From Singulisphaera sp. GP187 (lineage in GTDB: Bacteria; Planctomycetota; Phycisphaerae; Phycisphaerales; SM1A02), in assembly GCA_945869475.1 (NCBI GenBank), contig CAMBOV010000001.1:62001-126000 (forward strand): a stretch of DNA of 64,000 bases. Reading direction: 5' to 3'. The first letter of the stretch is position 1, and each line of letters opens with the position of its first letter. Both the position numbers and the translations under genes were made by a program. A model generated the notes under the pieces. It was given only the letters and a program-made list of their open reading frames with translations. It was not told where the DNA came from and did not search any database. Positions 38,757 through 48,031 of this stretch are shown piece by piece.

Positions 38757-39839
38757 ATGCGCGCAACTGCACTTTTGGCAATGACGGGGCAATCGATTTG
38801 GCTCGACAACATCACTCGAAAACTGCTCGATTCTGGGCAACTTCAAACGTGGATCAACTCGCTCTCGGTTGTGGGCTTGACGTCCAACCCTTCGATCTTT
38901 GAGAAGGCGATCACCGGTAGCAACGATTACGACGCGCAGATCCGTCCACTCATCGCCAAGGGAATGAAGCCAGAAGAGATCTTCTTTGAATGCGCAATTT
39001 CAGATCTCCGGCGCGCCGCAGACCTGTTCAAGCCGATTTTCGAACGCACTGGATCGGTTGACGGATGGGTCTCGCTCGAAGTCTCGCCACTCCTGGCCAA
39101 TGACACGGCGGCCACAATTGCACAAGCGAAAGAATTACACGCACGTGCCGCGCGTACGAATTTGTTCATCAAGGTTCCTGGAACCCCAGAGGGAATTCCT
39201 GCAATCGAAGAACTGATCGCCGCTGGCATTTCGATCAACGTGACGTTGCTCTTCTCTGAGTCGCACTTTCAAGCCGCATCGGAGGCCTATCTGCGCGGGC
39301 TCGAGCGGCGCGCCGCCGCGGGGTTGCCACTTGGTTCAGTCTCGAGCGTCGCGAGCCTCTTTGTCTCGCGCTGGGATCGCAAGACCGCGCCAAAGTTGCC
39401 GGCGGCACTGAAGAACACTGTGGGAATCGCTGTGAGTCGCGCCTGTTACAGCGCTTACTGCACCGTGTACTGCTCAGATCGTTGGCTCGCGCTCGAAGCG
39501 AAGGGCGCTCGGCCGCAACGCCTCTTGTACGCCAGCACAAGCACGAAGGATCCTGCACTCTCGCAGACGCTCTACGTCGAAGGACTCGCCTCGCCCCGCA
39601 CCGTGAACACCATGCCCGAAGAGACGCTCATCGCGCTGAGCAAAGCGACTGCGATCAATGCAGTGCTCGCGCCGAGTGACAGTTCGTGGCGCGCGCAACT
39701 CGATGCAATCTCGAGTGCTGGCGTGAACTTGAAAACCTGTGCAGATGAGTTGCAGATCGAGGGACGTGATTCATTCAACAAGAGTTGGATCGAACTCATC
39801 GCCAAGATCGAGACGAAGAGTTCTGTTCTTGCGAGTTGA
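38757..39839 (+). CDS. tal: Transaldolase
   Basis: 360 residues, the longer transaldolase type found in actinobacteria and planctomycetes. GLTSNPSIFEKAI near residue 41 is the first signature; the Schiff-base Lys is in NLFIKVPGTPEG near residue 141. Transfers dihydroxyacetone units in the pentose phosphate pathway. The ATG at 38757 has AAGGAG eight bases upstream, one of the best ribosome binding sites in the window. Divergent from pgi with 62 bases between. Confidence 0.95.
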   Translation: MRATALLAMTGQSIWLDNITRKLLDSGQLQTWINSLSVVGLTSNPSIFEKAITGSNDYDAQIRPLIAKGMKPEEIFFECAISDLRRAADLFKPIFERTGSVDGWVSLEVSPLLANDTAATIAQAKELHARAARTNLFIKVPGTPEGIPAIEELIAAGISINVTLLFSESHFQAASEAYLRGLERRAAAGLPLGSVSSVASLFVSRWDRKTAPKLPAALKNTVGIAVSRACYSAYCTVYCSDRWLALEAKGARPQRLLYASTSTKDPALSQTLYVEGLASPRTVNTMPEETLIALSKATAINAVLAPSDSSWRAQLDAISSAGVNLKTCADELQIEGRDSFNKSWIELIAKIETKSSVLAS

Positions 39840-39845
39840 CTCTTC

Positions 39846-42119
39846 TCACGGAGTCCACCCACTTAGCAGCGACGCAAGATCTGCTCCGTCAATGATTCCA
39901 TCTTGATTGATGTCGCCGGCTGGTAGTGACGTGCCCCACATCGTGAGGAGCGACGCGAGGTCGGCGCCGTTGACGATGCCATCCCGATTGATATCGGCTC
40001 GATTGACGACCCCGCCCGTCGACCAGGCACTCGCGGGGATGATCGCCTTGGCAACTCCAGGTCCCGCCCACGAGACGATGAACCCAGCGCCGCCGCCCCG
40101 TTCGAAGAACTCACTGCGAATCGCGTGCTTTCCGCTCTCGAGTGCGATCGTTCCGCTCTTCTCGACCATCGGGTGCAGTCCATCATTGAGCACGACAACT
40201 GTGTTGCCAATCAAGAGGCGCGATCCATCATCCGAGTGTGTGTAGAAGGTCCACGTGCCCGTCGTTGGAACGGAGATCCATCCTGTGTAGACCGCGCCAA
40301 CGTCATCGGCCCGCCCACTCGATGCGAAGTTTCCGCCGGTGCTCTCGTAATTCAGCTGTGTCACCGTCGTGGAGGTGTAGGGAGTGAGCAGCGTGAAGTC
40401 GGGCAGCACGACTTGCGTCGCGGTCACGTAGTACGCCGTGGCGATTCCAGGAGTGTCACCCGTCGGGTTTTCTGGAGCGCGAAAAGTTGCGAAGTCGACA
40501 TCGACTTGCGCTGTCGCGAAGTCGCCGCTGGTGTCACTCACGAGGTAGGTGAACGAGAGCGTTGGCAGCGATCCTGCGGGTGGTGTCAACCGCACAATCG
40601 CGCGGCCACCAGGTCCCGCCCCTTGAACGACCAGAACCGATCCACCCTGAGGAGGTTGCGTCGCACTCGCAAGTGTCATCGCCTCGCAGTTGAAAGGCAG
40701 ATCATTCGCGAGCACATCGATATCAAGGGATGCGCCGTTCATCGCAGTGAGTCGGTCTGGGACACACACGGGAGGCTGCGCGGCAGCCGAAAATCCGCAG
40801 GTCGCAGCAGCCAGATAATTGCTGATGCTCGTCACGGTGAACGCGTGAAAACGCAAGTTGATGTTTGCCATCCCACCAGAGCAGGTGTGGCAGTAACTCA
40901 TGATCGTTGCGAGATCGGCCGTTGCAGCACTGCAGTCTTGCGGGCTCAAGCCACAACCATCCGCAGGAGGGGTGTAGTTATGAGTGTGCGGCGCCCCATA
41001 GTTGTGACCAAGTTCGTGGGCAACGACCATGATGTCCCAGTTCGCGCCGCTGTTGTCGATGATTGGGTAGGGGAACGATCCGCTCAAATTCGCGCTGACC
41101 GAGTAGCCGTACATTCCGCAACCAGAGTTGAGCCACGCGATTCCGCCGCCGAGGCCGCGACCCGAGAGCATCGTCGCAGAGTTGCGATTCAGGAATGGGG
41201 GTGTCGATTCCCAGTGACCTTGGAACTCTGGAAGTTGCGCAGAGGTGCTCGTGGCGGTCCACGGGTCGATGCCATCTGTCCACAGGCGGATGTAGCACGC
41301 CGACGGACGAAAGTTCGTGTCGCGCGAGTAGATGTCAGCGAGTGCGGCGAAGAGTGTTCCGACGTAGCCGAGCGCGGCATTCTGATTGTTGCCAAAGAGT
41401 GCGAGGTATTCGACGTCTGTATCGACTGCGATGCGCGATTGTCGGCAGGGTTGGTTCCCAGCGATTCCACCCTCGTCATCACCGCCAGCGTTGTGGGGGG
41501 GAAGCAGCGCCTCGCAACTCCACGCAACTGGTGCGAATGTTCCCGGCGGCAATTCATCCATTACATACGAGACGATTGGACCGTCGGCTCCGAACCGTCC
41601 ACTTGAAATCACGGAGGTCTCTGCATCGGCCTGCACGTATCCAGCGAGGAATCCCTCGCCGCGTGAGATCAGCACCCGCGAGTCGGGTTGATCGACAATC
41701 GATCCAACGTAGCAGTCGAGTGCCGGAGCGGCGATTGGAACTTCTGTGATCGACCCATCGTCGTTGAGATGAGCAGCAACGCAACGCGGTTGATTCGCGA
41801 AAGGATCGACTCTATGAAGAATGAGAGTCGCCATCCGGTGAGGACCGATGGGAACGTCGCGCACAAGAACATCCTCATGCGCAGCAAGCGCACTCCACAG
41901 CGGTTCGTCGATGACGACCGCACTCACTGAGTCGCGCAAGTGTCGAGCGATGTCTTGCTGACTTTCTGCGCGCACGAGTGGAGAGGCGACCGTCACCACG
42001 TGGCGAATCGAGCGTTCAGGCGCGGTCGCAGGTGATGTCACGCGCGCTGTGTCTGCGGCATACACCGACGACGTACCGACAACGGCGAGCATCAATGCAC
42101 TGCGGTGGATGGCGATCAT
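39846..42119 (-). CDS. Secreted reprolysin-like metalloprotease with PA14 and dockerin-like modules
   Basis: 757 residues. Signal peptide SALMLAVVGTSSVYA; a propeptide to about residue 220; metzincin catalytic domain with HELGHNYGAPH (zinc ligands His368, His372, His378) and probable Met-turn IMSYC; then a beta-sandwich (about 455-545, with DVLANDLPFNC typical of cadherin-like repeats), a PA14-like domain (about 590-690, TGTWTFYTHSDDGSRLLIG), and two dockerin-like EF-hand loops at the end (DINRDGIVNGADLASLLTMW and a second copy). It probably degrades extracellular protein and may bind sugars through PA14. TAGCCT lies six bases before the ATG. Confidence 0.93.
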   Translation of the reverse strand: MIAIHRSALMLAVVGTSSVYAADTARVTSPATAPERSIRHVVTVASPLVRAESQQDIARHLRDSVSAVVIDEPLWSALAAHEDVLVRDVPIGPHRMATLILHRVDPFANQPRCVAAHLNDDGSITEVPIAAPALDCYVGSIVDQPDSRVLISRGEGFLAGYVQADAETSVISSGRFGADGPIVSYVMDELPPGTFAPVAWSCEALLPPHNAGGDDEGGIAGNQPCRQSRIAVDTDVEYLALFGNNQNAALGYVGTLFAALADIYSRDTNFRPSACYIRLWTDGIDPWTATSTSAQLPEFQGHWESTPPFLNRNSATMLSGRGLGGGIAWLNSGCGMYGYSVSANLSGSFPYPIIDNSGANWDIMVVAHELGHNYGAPHTHNYTPPADGCGLSPQDCSAATADLATIMSYCHTCSGGMANINLRFHAFTVTSISNYLAAATCGFSAAAQPPVCVPDRLTAMNGASLDIDVLANDLPFNCEAMTLASATQPPQGGSVLVVQGAGPGGRAIVRLTPPAGSLPTLSFTYLVSDTSGDFATAQVDVDFATFRAPENPTGDTPGIATAYYVTATQVVLPDFTLLTPYTSTTVTQLNYESTGGNFASSGRADDVGAVYTGWISVPTTGTWTFYTHSDDGSRLLIGNTVVVLNDGLHPMVEKSGTIALESGKHAIRSEFFERGGGAGFIVSWAGPGVAKAIIPASAWSTGGVVNRADINRDGIVNGADLASLLTMWGTSLPAGDINQDGIIDGADLASLLSGWTP

Positions 42120-42125
42120 TCACCA

Positions 42126-42131
42126 AGGCTA
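42126..42131 (-). promoter_or_regulatory. Putative -10 hexamer of the metalloprotease gene
   Basis: TAGCCT, spacer TGGTGA, then ATG at 42119. Confidence 0.5.
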
Positions 42132-42179
42132 TCGGTCGAATATGCAACGAACAACAGGAAAATCAAATGTTGCGGTCGC

Positions 42180-43436
42180 TCAGCGAAGTGCGATCCGACA
42201 CATCGCCTCGATGCCGACGCCGATCGCGTCGTCGTTGAAGTCGAAAGATGGATGATGGAGCGGCTGCACCGGTGGGGCGCCATCGGCGTGCATGCCGAGC
42301 AAGAAAAAACTTGCAGGCACGACCTCGCCGTAGGAAGCAAAGTCTTCTCCGCCCATGAATGGCACGGGGAGTTCCACTAGCGCTGCCCCCTCGACTGCGC
42401 GCACGGCCGCGCGAACATGATCGGTCGCCACGGCATCATTCACGGTTGCCGGACAGCCGGTCCTGAAGTCGACCGTTGCCTCGCACTGATGCATCTGTGC
42501 CGCGTGGGTCGCGATCTGGTGAAGGCGAGCGATCGCATCGGTGCGATCGGATCGATCAAGCGTGCGCAGAGTGCCTTGCAAGAGTGCATCTTGTGCGATC
42601 ACGTTGAAGGCAGTTCCAGCGTTCACAATGCAGATCGAGACAACGACCGCGTGGGTTGGATCGACGGTACGACTCACGATCGTCTGCGCCGCAGTCACGA
42701 TCGAGGCGAGCGCCACGACGGGGTCATGCGAGAGGTGAGGCCACGCTGCGTGTGATCCCCGGCCGCGCACGTGAATCGAAAACGAATCGGTTGAGGCGAG
42801 AATCGGTCCAGTGCGAACTCCAACACTATGCAGCGGAAGCCATGGCCAGGCGTGAAGCCCGTAGATTTCGCTGACCGCAGGTCCGATGCGACCAGTCAGA
42901 CATCCGTCGGCGATCATCCGCGACGCTCCGCCAAGATTTTCTTCTGCAGGTTGAAAGACGAGCGTCACCGGCCGCGGGAGCGTGCTCTGTGCCGCCAACT
43001 TCGCGAGCACCCGAGCCGTACCGATGAGGATGGTCGTGTGCCCATCGTGCCCACACGCATGCATCACTCCAGGAGTCGTCGACGCGTACACAAGCCCAGT
43101 TTCTTCGGTGATCGGCAGCGCATCAATGTCTGCGCGCAAGGCGAGTGCGTGCGTCGCAGTGCCAGGGATGTGACCCAGCACACCCGTTCCGCCTGCAACC
43201 TGCGCACAGAACGAAACGTTGGCTTGCGTCAGTTCGCGCGCAATGACTTTCGATGTGCGGTGTTCTTCGAGTCCGAGTTCAGGGTGGGCATGCAGGTCGC
43301 GACGAAGCGCAACGAGCGATGGAAGTTCTTGTGCGATGAGCGACTTCAGCAACGGGGAATCGATCATCACGCGAGCGTAGCGCAGAGGTGATGCTGAGGT
43401 CGTGCGGAGGTCCTGCCGAGGTCCTGCCGAGGTCAT
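42180..43436 (-). CDS. M20-family amidohydrolase (hippurate/N-acyl amino acid hydrolase type)
   Basis: 418 residues. Metal-site motifs of M20D: HACGHDGHTTILIG, with PAEENLGGA giving the catalytic Glu, and FMGGEDFASYGEV near the end. LVALRRDLHAHPELGLEEH is the characteristic N-terminus. Hydrolyses N-acylated or amidated amino acids; exact substrate unknown. The ATG at 43436 overlaps the upstream stop in ATGA; an ATG at 43367 is an alternative and would remove a 23-residue tail encoded partly by an 11-base repeat. Confidence 0.9.
   Translation of the reverse strand: MTSAGPRQDLRTTSASPLRYARVMIDSPLLKSLIAQELPSLVALRRDLHAHPELGLEEHRTSKVIARELTQANVSFCAQVAGGTGVLGHIPGTATHALALRADIDALPITEETGLVYASTTPGVMHACGHDGHTTILIGTARVLAKLAAQSTLPRPVTLVFQPAEENLGGASRMIADGCLTGRIGPAVSEIYGLHAWPWLPLHSVGVRTGPILASTDSFSIHVRGRGSHAAWPHLSHDPVVALASIVTAAQTIVSRTVDPTHAVVVSICIVNAGTAFNVIAQDALLQGTLRTLDRSDRTDAIARLHQIATHAAQMHQCEATVDFRTGCPATVNDAVATDHVRAAVRAVEGAALVELPVPFMGGEDFASYGEVVPASFFLLGMHADGAPPVQPLHHPSFDFNDDAIGVGIEAMCRIALR
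43407..43433. repeat. 11-base direct repeat at the release factor-like/M20 junction
   Basis: GAGGTCCTGCC at 43407-43417 and 43418-43428, then a partial third copy GAGGTC leading into the overlapping ATGA. A degenerate copy lies just before. It falls in the first codons of the M20 frame. Confidence 0.85.
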
Positions 43437-43942
43437 GGGCTCAACGGGCGTAATCCCGCTGTCTTGCGTCCCGCATTGAACATTACTCCCGCGGCGGGAT
43501 CCAACCGAATCACGCGAACGAGTTGACTCGCAGAGACCCCCAGGTGCACCGCCGCCGCCGCGACATCGAAACGCAACGCCGTCACGAGGTCGAGTGCCTC
43601 GGCAAGGAGCGTCGGATAGTCACGATGGTCGACTGAGATCACCATCCGTCGATCCCTTCGCCGAGTGCACCACAGCGCGCTCGCGACGATCGGCATTGTT
43701 GGAAGCGTGCGCACCTGCACTGCAAGAGCGAGTCGAAGTCGACCGATCGCCACGCGCTTGTTTTCGATCTGGCTTCTTCGCTCGGTTCCCTGTGTCGAAA
43801 CCCCCGTTGGTGTGTGTGTGACGAAAACCGCCGTCTCAACTCGGTTGCGATGTTGACCACCCGGACCCGAGACGCGACCAGTCGAAAAAACGCAGGCGCG
43901 CACGAGTGTCGGCTCATCCACACTCGCCGGATGCGCGCTCAC
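43433..43942 (-). CDS. Release factor-like protein (GGQ domain only)
   Basis: 169 residues from the GTG at 43942, which overlaps the tsaD stop in GTGA. GPGGQHRNRVETAVFVTHTP holds the GGQ motif that triggers peptidyl-tRNA hydrolysis in class I release factors, with the usual basic stretch after it. The domains for stop codon recognition are missing, as in ArfB/YaeJ and the short RF-like proteins. The C-terminal 70 residues (LDLVTALRFDVAAAAVHLGV) are helical and unlike ArfB's basic tail. It may rescue stalled ribosomes or act on released peptides. Middle gene of a tsaD-RF-like-M20 operon. Confidence 0.85.
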   Translation of the reverse strand: MSAHPASVDEPTLVRACVFSTGRVSGPGGQHRNRVETAVFVTHTPTGVSTQGTERRSQIENKRVAIGRLRLALAVQVRTLPTMPIVASALWCTRRRDRRMVISVDHRDYPTLLAEALDLVTALRFDVAAAAVHLGVSASQLVRVIRLDPAAGVMFNAGRKTAGLRPLSP

Positions 43943-44979
43943 GTGGTGCGTTTCTGCGGACCTCGTCGGCCGCGAGCGACTGCCGAGAGTGGCTGCGCCG
44001 TGAGATCCCAACCATCGCGCTCGCCTCGAGCGATTCGAAGTGCACCGGCACCCGCGATCATCGCAGCATTGTCAGTACACCAACGCGGTTCAGCGATGCG
44101 AAGGGCGACTCCGCGCGTCGTGGTGAGTGCAGCGGCCTCAGTTCGAAGCAGGCGATTCGCGGCGACACCCCCTCCGACGAGAACTGTTGCACTGGGATGT
44201 GCATCGAGTGCGCGCCCAAGATTTCGAATGATCTGTGCAACGATGACCCGGCGAAACGAGGCAGCGAGATCGCTCGTTCGACCTGCGCAGTCTGGATGCT
44301 TCGCTGCAAGTGCCAGAGCGGTCTTGACGCCACTGAACGAAAAATCAAGGCTCTGCAAGCGAGTGATGGGCAGGGGGAGTGCCATCCCATCACCGGTCTG
44401 CGCAATTGCATCGAGTCGAGCGCCGCCGGGATAACCGATGCCGAGCAGGGCGGCTCCCTTGTCGAACGCTTCGCCGGCGGCATCGTCGATTGTGGCGCCG
44501 ATGAGCGTGACATCGAGTGGAGTGTTCATTCGAAAGAGGCTCGTGTGTCCACCAGATGCGACGAGACCGATCGCTGGCCAGACGACTGGTGGTTGGTCAA
44601 GCAGACATGCGACGAGATGTGCGAGCACATGATCGACTCCGACGAACGGCACATCGAGTCCCCAGGCGAGCGACTTCGCGCTGCTGACTCCAACCAGAAG
44701 CGATCCAATGAGTCCTGGTCGATGCCCCGCCGCGACTCCATGAATGCCGCTGAGCGACACGTGAGCTTCGGCGCAGGCGCTTCGGATGACCGGGATGATG
44801 CTCGCGAGATGCGCGCGACTCGCAATCTCTGGCACGACCCCGCGATACTCGGCGTGCAGTTCATCTTGTGATGCGGTGTTGCACGAGAGCACGTGCAGAG
44901 TTTCGCCGTCGACGCGCACAACTGCCGCCGACGTTTCGTCGCAACTGCTTTCGATTCCCAAGATCAACCGCGCTGCCAT
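43939..44979 (-). CDS. tsaD: tRNA threonylcarbamoyladenosine transferase TsaD
   Basis: 346 residues, Kae1/Qri7/TsaD family. LGIESSCDETSAAVV at the N-terminus, metal-site VDHVLAHLVA, GGHTSLF, GIGYPGGARLDA, and VLVGGGVAANRLLR. Transfers threonylcarbamoyl to A37 of ANN-reading tRNAs with TsaB, TsaE and TsaC (not in window). The ATG at 44979 is preceded by TACTCT with a six-base spacer. The frame is open upstream, but into hflX on the other strand. Confidence 0.95.
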   Translation of the reverse strand: MAARLILGIESSCDETSAAVVRVDGETLHVLSCNTASQDELHAEYRGVVPEIASRAHLASIIPVIRSACAEAHVSLSGIHGVAAGHRPGLIGSLLVGVSSAKSLAWGLDVPFVGVDHVLAHLVACLLDQPPVVWPAIGLVASGGHTSLFRMNTPLDVTLIGATIDDAAGEAFDKGAALLGIGYPGGARLDAIAQTGDGMALPLPITRLQSLDFSFSGVKTALALAAKHPDCAGRTSDLAASFRRVIVAQIIRNLGRALDAHPSATVLVGGGVAANRLLRTEAAALTTTRGVALRIAEPRWCTDNAAMIAGAGALRIARGERDGWDLTAQPLSAVARGRRGPQKRTT

Positions 44980-44985
44980 CGGCTG

Positions 44986-44991
44986 AGAGTA
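44986..44991 (-). promoter_or_regulatory. Putative -10 hexamer of tsaD
   Basis: TACTCT, spacer CAGCCG, then ATG at 44979. Confidence 0.55.
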
Positions 44992-45005
44992 TCGCCCGTG
45001 GTGCG

Positions 45006-45011
45006 TAGACT
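45006..45011 (+). promoter_or_regulatory. Putative -10 hexamer of hflX
   Basis: TAGACT, nine bases before the ATG at 45021, the same hexamer and spacing as the UDP-glucuronate decarboxylase gene. Confidence 0.5.
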
Positions 45012-45020
45012 CGGCAGACG

Positions 45021-46448
45021 ATGGAGACAGGTCTACGAGATGGATCAATTCAGTCGGAGCGAGCATTTCTTGCCGCGGTGATCTTGAATTCAGATGAGGT
45101 GACGGCCGCGAGCAGTGATCCGCTGAGTGAATTGCGCGCACTCGCGCAGACCGCGGGCGTCGAACCCGTTGGACAGATGGTTCAGTTTCGGCACGGAATG
45201 GATGGTCGAACCTGTTTCGGAAAGGGCAAACTTCTCGAGCTCGAAGCCGCGGTGAAAGAGTTGCGAGTTGGCGTCGTGATCTTCGATCACGAATTGAGTC
45301 CGAGCCAGTTGCGCAATATCGAAAAGCAACTCTCGTGCAAGGTGCTCGACCGCAGCGAACTCATCCTGGACATCTTTGCGAATCGCGCGACGACTCGCGC
45401 GGCGCAACTTCAAGTCGAGATCGCCCAATTGGAATACACCGCCCCTCGTTTGAGAGCGATGTGGTCGCACTTGGGGCAAGTCACAGGTGGATCACCGATG
45501 GGCGTTGGCACACGCGGCCCGGGTGAGCAGCAACTCGAAATCGATCGACGGTTGGTCTCGAAGCGAATTGTTGCGCTCAAGCGAGAGCTCTCTGAAGTGC
45601 AAGCGCGCAAGAGTCGCGAAGTGCAAGCGCGCTGTGCTGAGCACTTCACCGTCGGCATCGTTGGATACACCAACGCGGGAAAGAGCACGCTCTTCAACGC
45701 GCTCACGCGCGGTGGCGCCTTCGCCAACGATCAACTCTTTGCGACCCTGCAGACACGCACCGAGTCGTGGTCGGTCGGTGGCGCCAACACGGTGTTGCTC
45801 TCAGACACAGTTGGATTCATCCAGCGCCTTCCCCATCATCTCGTCGCGAGTTTTCGCGCGACGCTTGAAGAGACTGTGCATTCGCATCTGCTGTTGCTCC
45901 TCGTCGATAGCGCCGACCCACGCTCGGTCGCGCAACTCGCAACCGTGCGCGAAGTGCTCGACGGGATCGGCGCCACGACGCAGCCTCGTATCGTCATCCT
46001 CAACAAAGTCGACAAGTTGGCCGGGATGCCCAAGGCTGGAAGCGATGCGCCGACCTCACTCGCTCAGTGGCTCGAGCGCGAGCCCACGGCGATTGCGATC
46101 TCAGCGCTCACTGGCAGCGGCTTCGACAATCTTCGCGCGCGTGCGCTCGAATCGATGCTTGGAGAGGTACGCGAGGTGGTGCTGCGAATCCCACTGCGCG
46201 ACGGTCGCGCCGTTGACTACCTCGAATCACGCGCGACAGTTTCGGCACGCGACTATGACGAACACTCCTCGATACTCACAGCACAGGTTGCCCGTCGTCA
46301 TCTCGACCAATTGATCGCGATGGGAACTCGGTTCACCGTCAACGACCTGCCCGTGCACGAGGCATTGAAGGCGCTCTGGCCACTCCCCGAAAAACCGATC
46401 GAACAGCGGATTCCGCTGCACGAACGGCTCGTCGGCGACGGCGCCTGA
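45021..46448 (+). CDS. hflX: GTPase HflX
   Basis: 475 residues. The glycine-rich N-terminal HflX domain (FGKGKLLELEAA, VVIFDHELSPSQLRNIEK, GERNIEIDRR-like GPGEQQLEIDRR) is followed by the G domain: G1 GYTNAGKSTLFNALT, G3 DTVGFIQRLPHHLVASF, G4 NKVD. A C-terminal domain of ~80 residues follows. HflX binds the 50S subunit and splits stalled ribosomes under stress. Divergent from tsaD, with 41 bases between the start codons. Confidence 0.96.
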   Translation: METGLRDGSIQSERAFLAAVILNSDEVTAASSDPLSELRALAQTAGVEPVGQMVQFRHGMDGRTCFGKGKLLELEAAVKELRVGVVIFDHELSPSQLRNIEKQLSCKVLDRSELILDIFANRATTRAAQLQVEIAQLEYTAPRLRAMWSHLGQVTGGSPMGVGTRGPGEQQLEIDRRLVSKRIVALKRELSEVQARKSREVQARCAEHFTVGIVGYTNAGKSTLFNALTRGGAFANDQLFATLQTRTESWSVGGANTVLLSDTVGFIQRLPHHLVASFRATLEETVHSHLLLLLVDSADPRSVAQLATVREVLDGIGATTQPRIVILNKVDKLAGMPKAGSDAPTSLAQWLEREPTAIAISALTGSGFDNLRARALESMLGEVREVVLRIPLRDGRAVDYLESRATVSARDYDEHSSILTAQVARRHLDQLIAMGTRFTVNDLPVHEALKALWPLPEKPIEQRIPLHERLVGDGA

Positions 46449-46462
46449 CTTCGCGCCGGTCA

Positions 46463-47392
46463 TCACTTCGCGATCATGCGCACGCTGGTGAAGAGTTCGT
46501 GGCAGGCGGCGCGCGTGGACGCCGAAACTCCAGAGCGAATCCACGCGATTGAATCATCACGAAAAGACTCGAGCGAACGGTAGACGGCGATGCGCGTGAG
46601 ATCACTCGAACCCGCCCGCCAAAATCCATCGTCTGCTGTTCCCATCGCGACACGTTCGCCCCGCCTGGGATAGGCGTCCCATCGTTCGACAGGAGTGCCC
46701 AGAAGTGCCTCTTCAAAAGACCACTGCGCTGCCTGCGGACCGAAGAGAACGATGATGTTCTCGCCACCCACGAGAAACTGCGCGCGCGCCTTTCGAAGCA
46801 ATCGCTCAATTCGATCGACCGCGATCGCATGACCGTCGGCAATGCCACCCGCGAGCGAGACTCCACTTCGCTCGCGCGGGGAGCGCACGCGACAGCGGCC
46901 TCGAAGTGTGCCGCGACGACTTCGCACGACGCACTCATCTCCCACAGAAGCACGCAACAGAAATGCACGCATCGTCTGTGCGGTCGCCTCGAGCGCCGCA
47001 CCACTCAATCCTGGAGTCCACTGAAGTTCGACGAGAAGCCGTCGGCCGATTTGATCGAGCGACTGCAGCGCGCGCGGAACCCTTGGGGATCGCGCCGTAA
47101 CGAGCGCGTCGTCTGCTTCAACACTCTTCACGTGCACGTGCAGGCGAAGCGTGCCGCGTGTTGCCACGAGGTCGCACGATTTTCCTGATGGAGTCTTCAC
47201 TTCGCTGCGCACCGCGAAACCAGCCGCTGCGAGCCGCTTGGCGAGCAAGATCTCACGCAACAACGAGGTCTGCAAGCGCGCATCGTTGCACGCTCGACGC
47301 AGGCGCCTCGCCGCGCTGCCCATGCCCACTGCGGCGGGGGTCTCGAGCCAACGAAAAGCCTCGCGCAATCGTGTCGCAGTGGAGTGTTTCAC
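46463..47392 (-). CDS. Hypothetical protein with nuclease-like motif
   Basis: 309 residues from the GTG at 47392 (GGAGG about 11 bases upstream); a TTG at 47419 is also possible. Not recognised. Residues about 45-95 (LREILLAKRLAAAGFAVRSE, then KSCDLVA and LRLHVHVKSVEA) have the helix-E, D, h-x-K layout of PD-(D/E)XK nucleases, with His in place of the final acidic residue (HVK). The rest is Arg-rich with RGTLRGRCRVRSPRE in the middle. It ends 14 bases from hflX, convergent. Function cannot be assigned. Confidence 0.6.
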   Translation of the reverse strand: MKHSTATRLREAFRWLETPAAVGMGSAARRLRRACNDARLQTSLLREILLAKRLAAAGFAVRSEVKTPSGKSCDLVATRGTLRLHVHVKSVEADDALVTARSPRVPRALQSLDQIGRRLLVELQWTPGLSGAALEATAQTMRAFLLRASVGDECVVRSRRGTLRGRCRVRSPRERSGVSLAGGIADGHAIAVDRIERLLRKARAQFLVGGENIIVLFGPQAAQWSFEEALLGTPVERWDAYPRRGERVAMGTADDGFWRAGSSDLTRIAVYRSLESFRDDSIAWIRSGVSASTRAACHELFTSVRMIAK

Positions 47393-47515
47393 GGCCGTGG
47401 GATCCTCCAAAGAGCACAATTCGCTTCTGCGGGAGCGTTTCTGCGCAAAGATTCCAACTGCACAAAAGTGCCGACCTCATTCGACCGATGAGGGGGCGTG
47501 AACGAAGCATTAACC

Positions 47516-48031
47516 ATGAGCGCACCGACGATTCATCCACGCATCCCGAGACTCGGCGAACTCTTGGTTGCACAAGGGCTCTTGACCCAGCCCGAGGTCG
47601 ACCACGTCTTGGAACGGCAGCGTGAAGTCGGTCGTCCCTTTGGGGTCTTGTGCGAAGAAATGTTCGGGATCGATCCCGAATTTGTTGAGGGTGCGTGGGT
47701 TGACCAATATCGCGCTCTTTCCGCGACGTTTGACGCGGATTTCGTGCGCTCGCATCCGGCAGCGCTCGCGTTGATCACCGCGCGACAAGCCTGGCAGTTT
47801 CGAATCATGCCCATGCGGTTGGAGCACGGAACTCTCGTCGCCGCGACCACGCCGAGTCATCTCGCGCGCGCCTCGCGTTTCGCAACGATGGTGGTGGGAG
47901 TGGCCGCGCTGTTCGTCGTTGTGGATTCGAATGAACTCGCCACTGCGCTTGAAGCGCACTATCCGATCGATGGCATGGATGTTCAGACCGTACAGAAAGT
48001 TCACGCGAAGAATGGCAACTCCCGGACTTGA
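47516..48031 (+). CDS. Stand-alone GspE/PilB N-terminal (MshEN-like) domain protein
   Basis: 171 residues. PRLGELLVAQGLLTQPEVDHVLERQREVGRPFG is the helical start of the MshEN fold, followed by FVEGAWVDQYRALSATFD. In full-length secretion and pilus ATPases this domain binds c-di-GMP or the inner membrane platform; no ATPase domain follows here. ATG 47516 is chosen; a GTG 18 bases earlier is possible. The last six codons and stop are read from the complement of the 3' end of the tRNA-Phe gene. Confidence 0.75.
   Translation: MSAPTIHPRIPRLGELLVAQGLLTQPEVDHVLERQREVGRPFGVLCEEMFGIDPEFVEGAWVDQYRALSATFDADFVRSHPAALALITARQAWQFRIMPMRLEHGTLVAATTPSHLARASRFATMVVGVAALFVVVDSNELATALEAHYPIDGMDVQTVQKVHAKNGNSRT

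Noticed and set aside
40125-41606. A 493-codon plus-strand frame opposite the metalloprotease gene.
   Set aside because: Composition is that of an antisense shadow; the minus-strand protein has clear domains.
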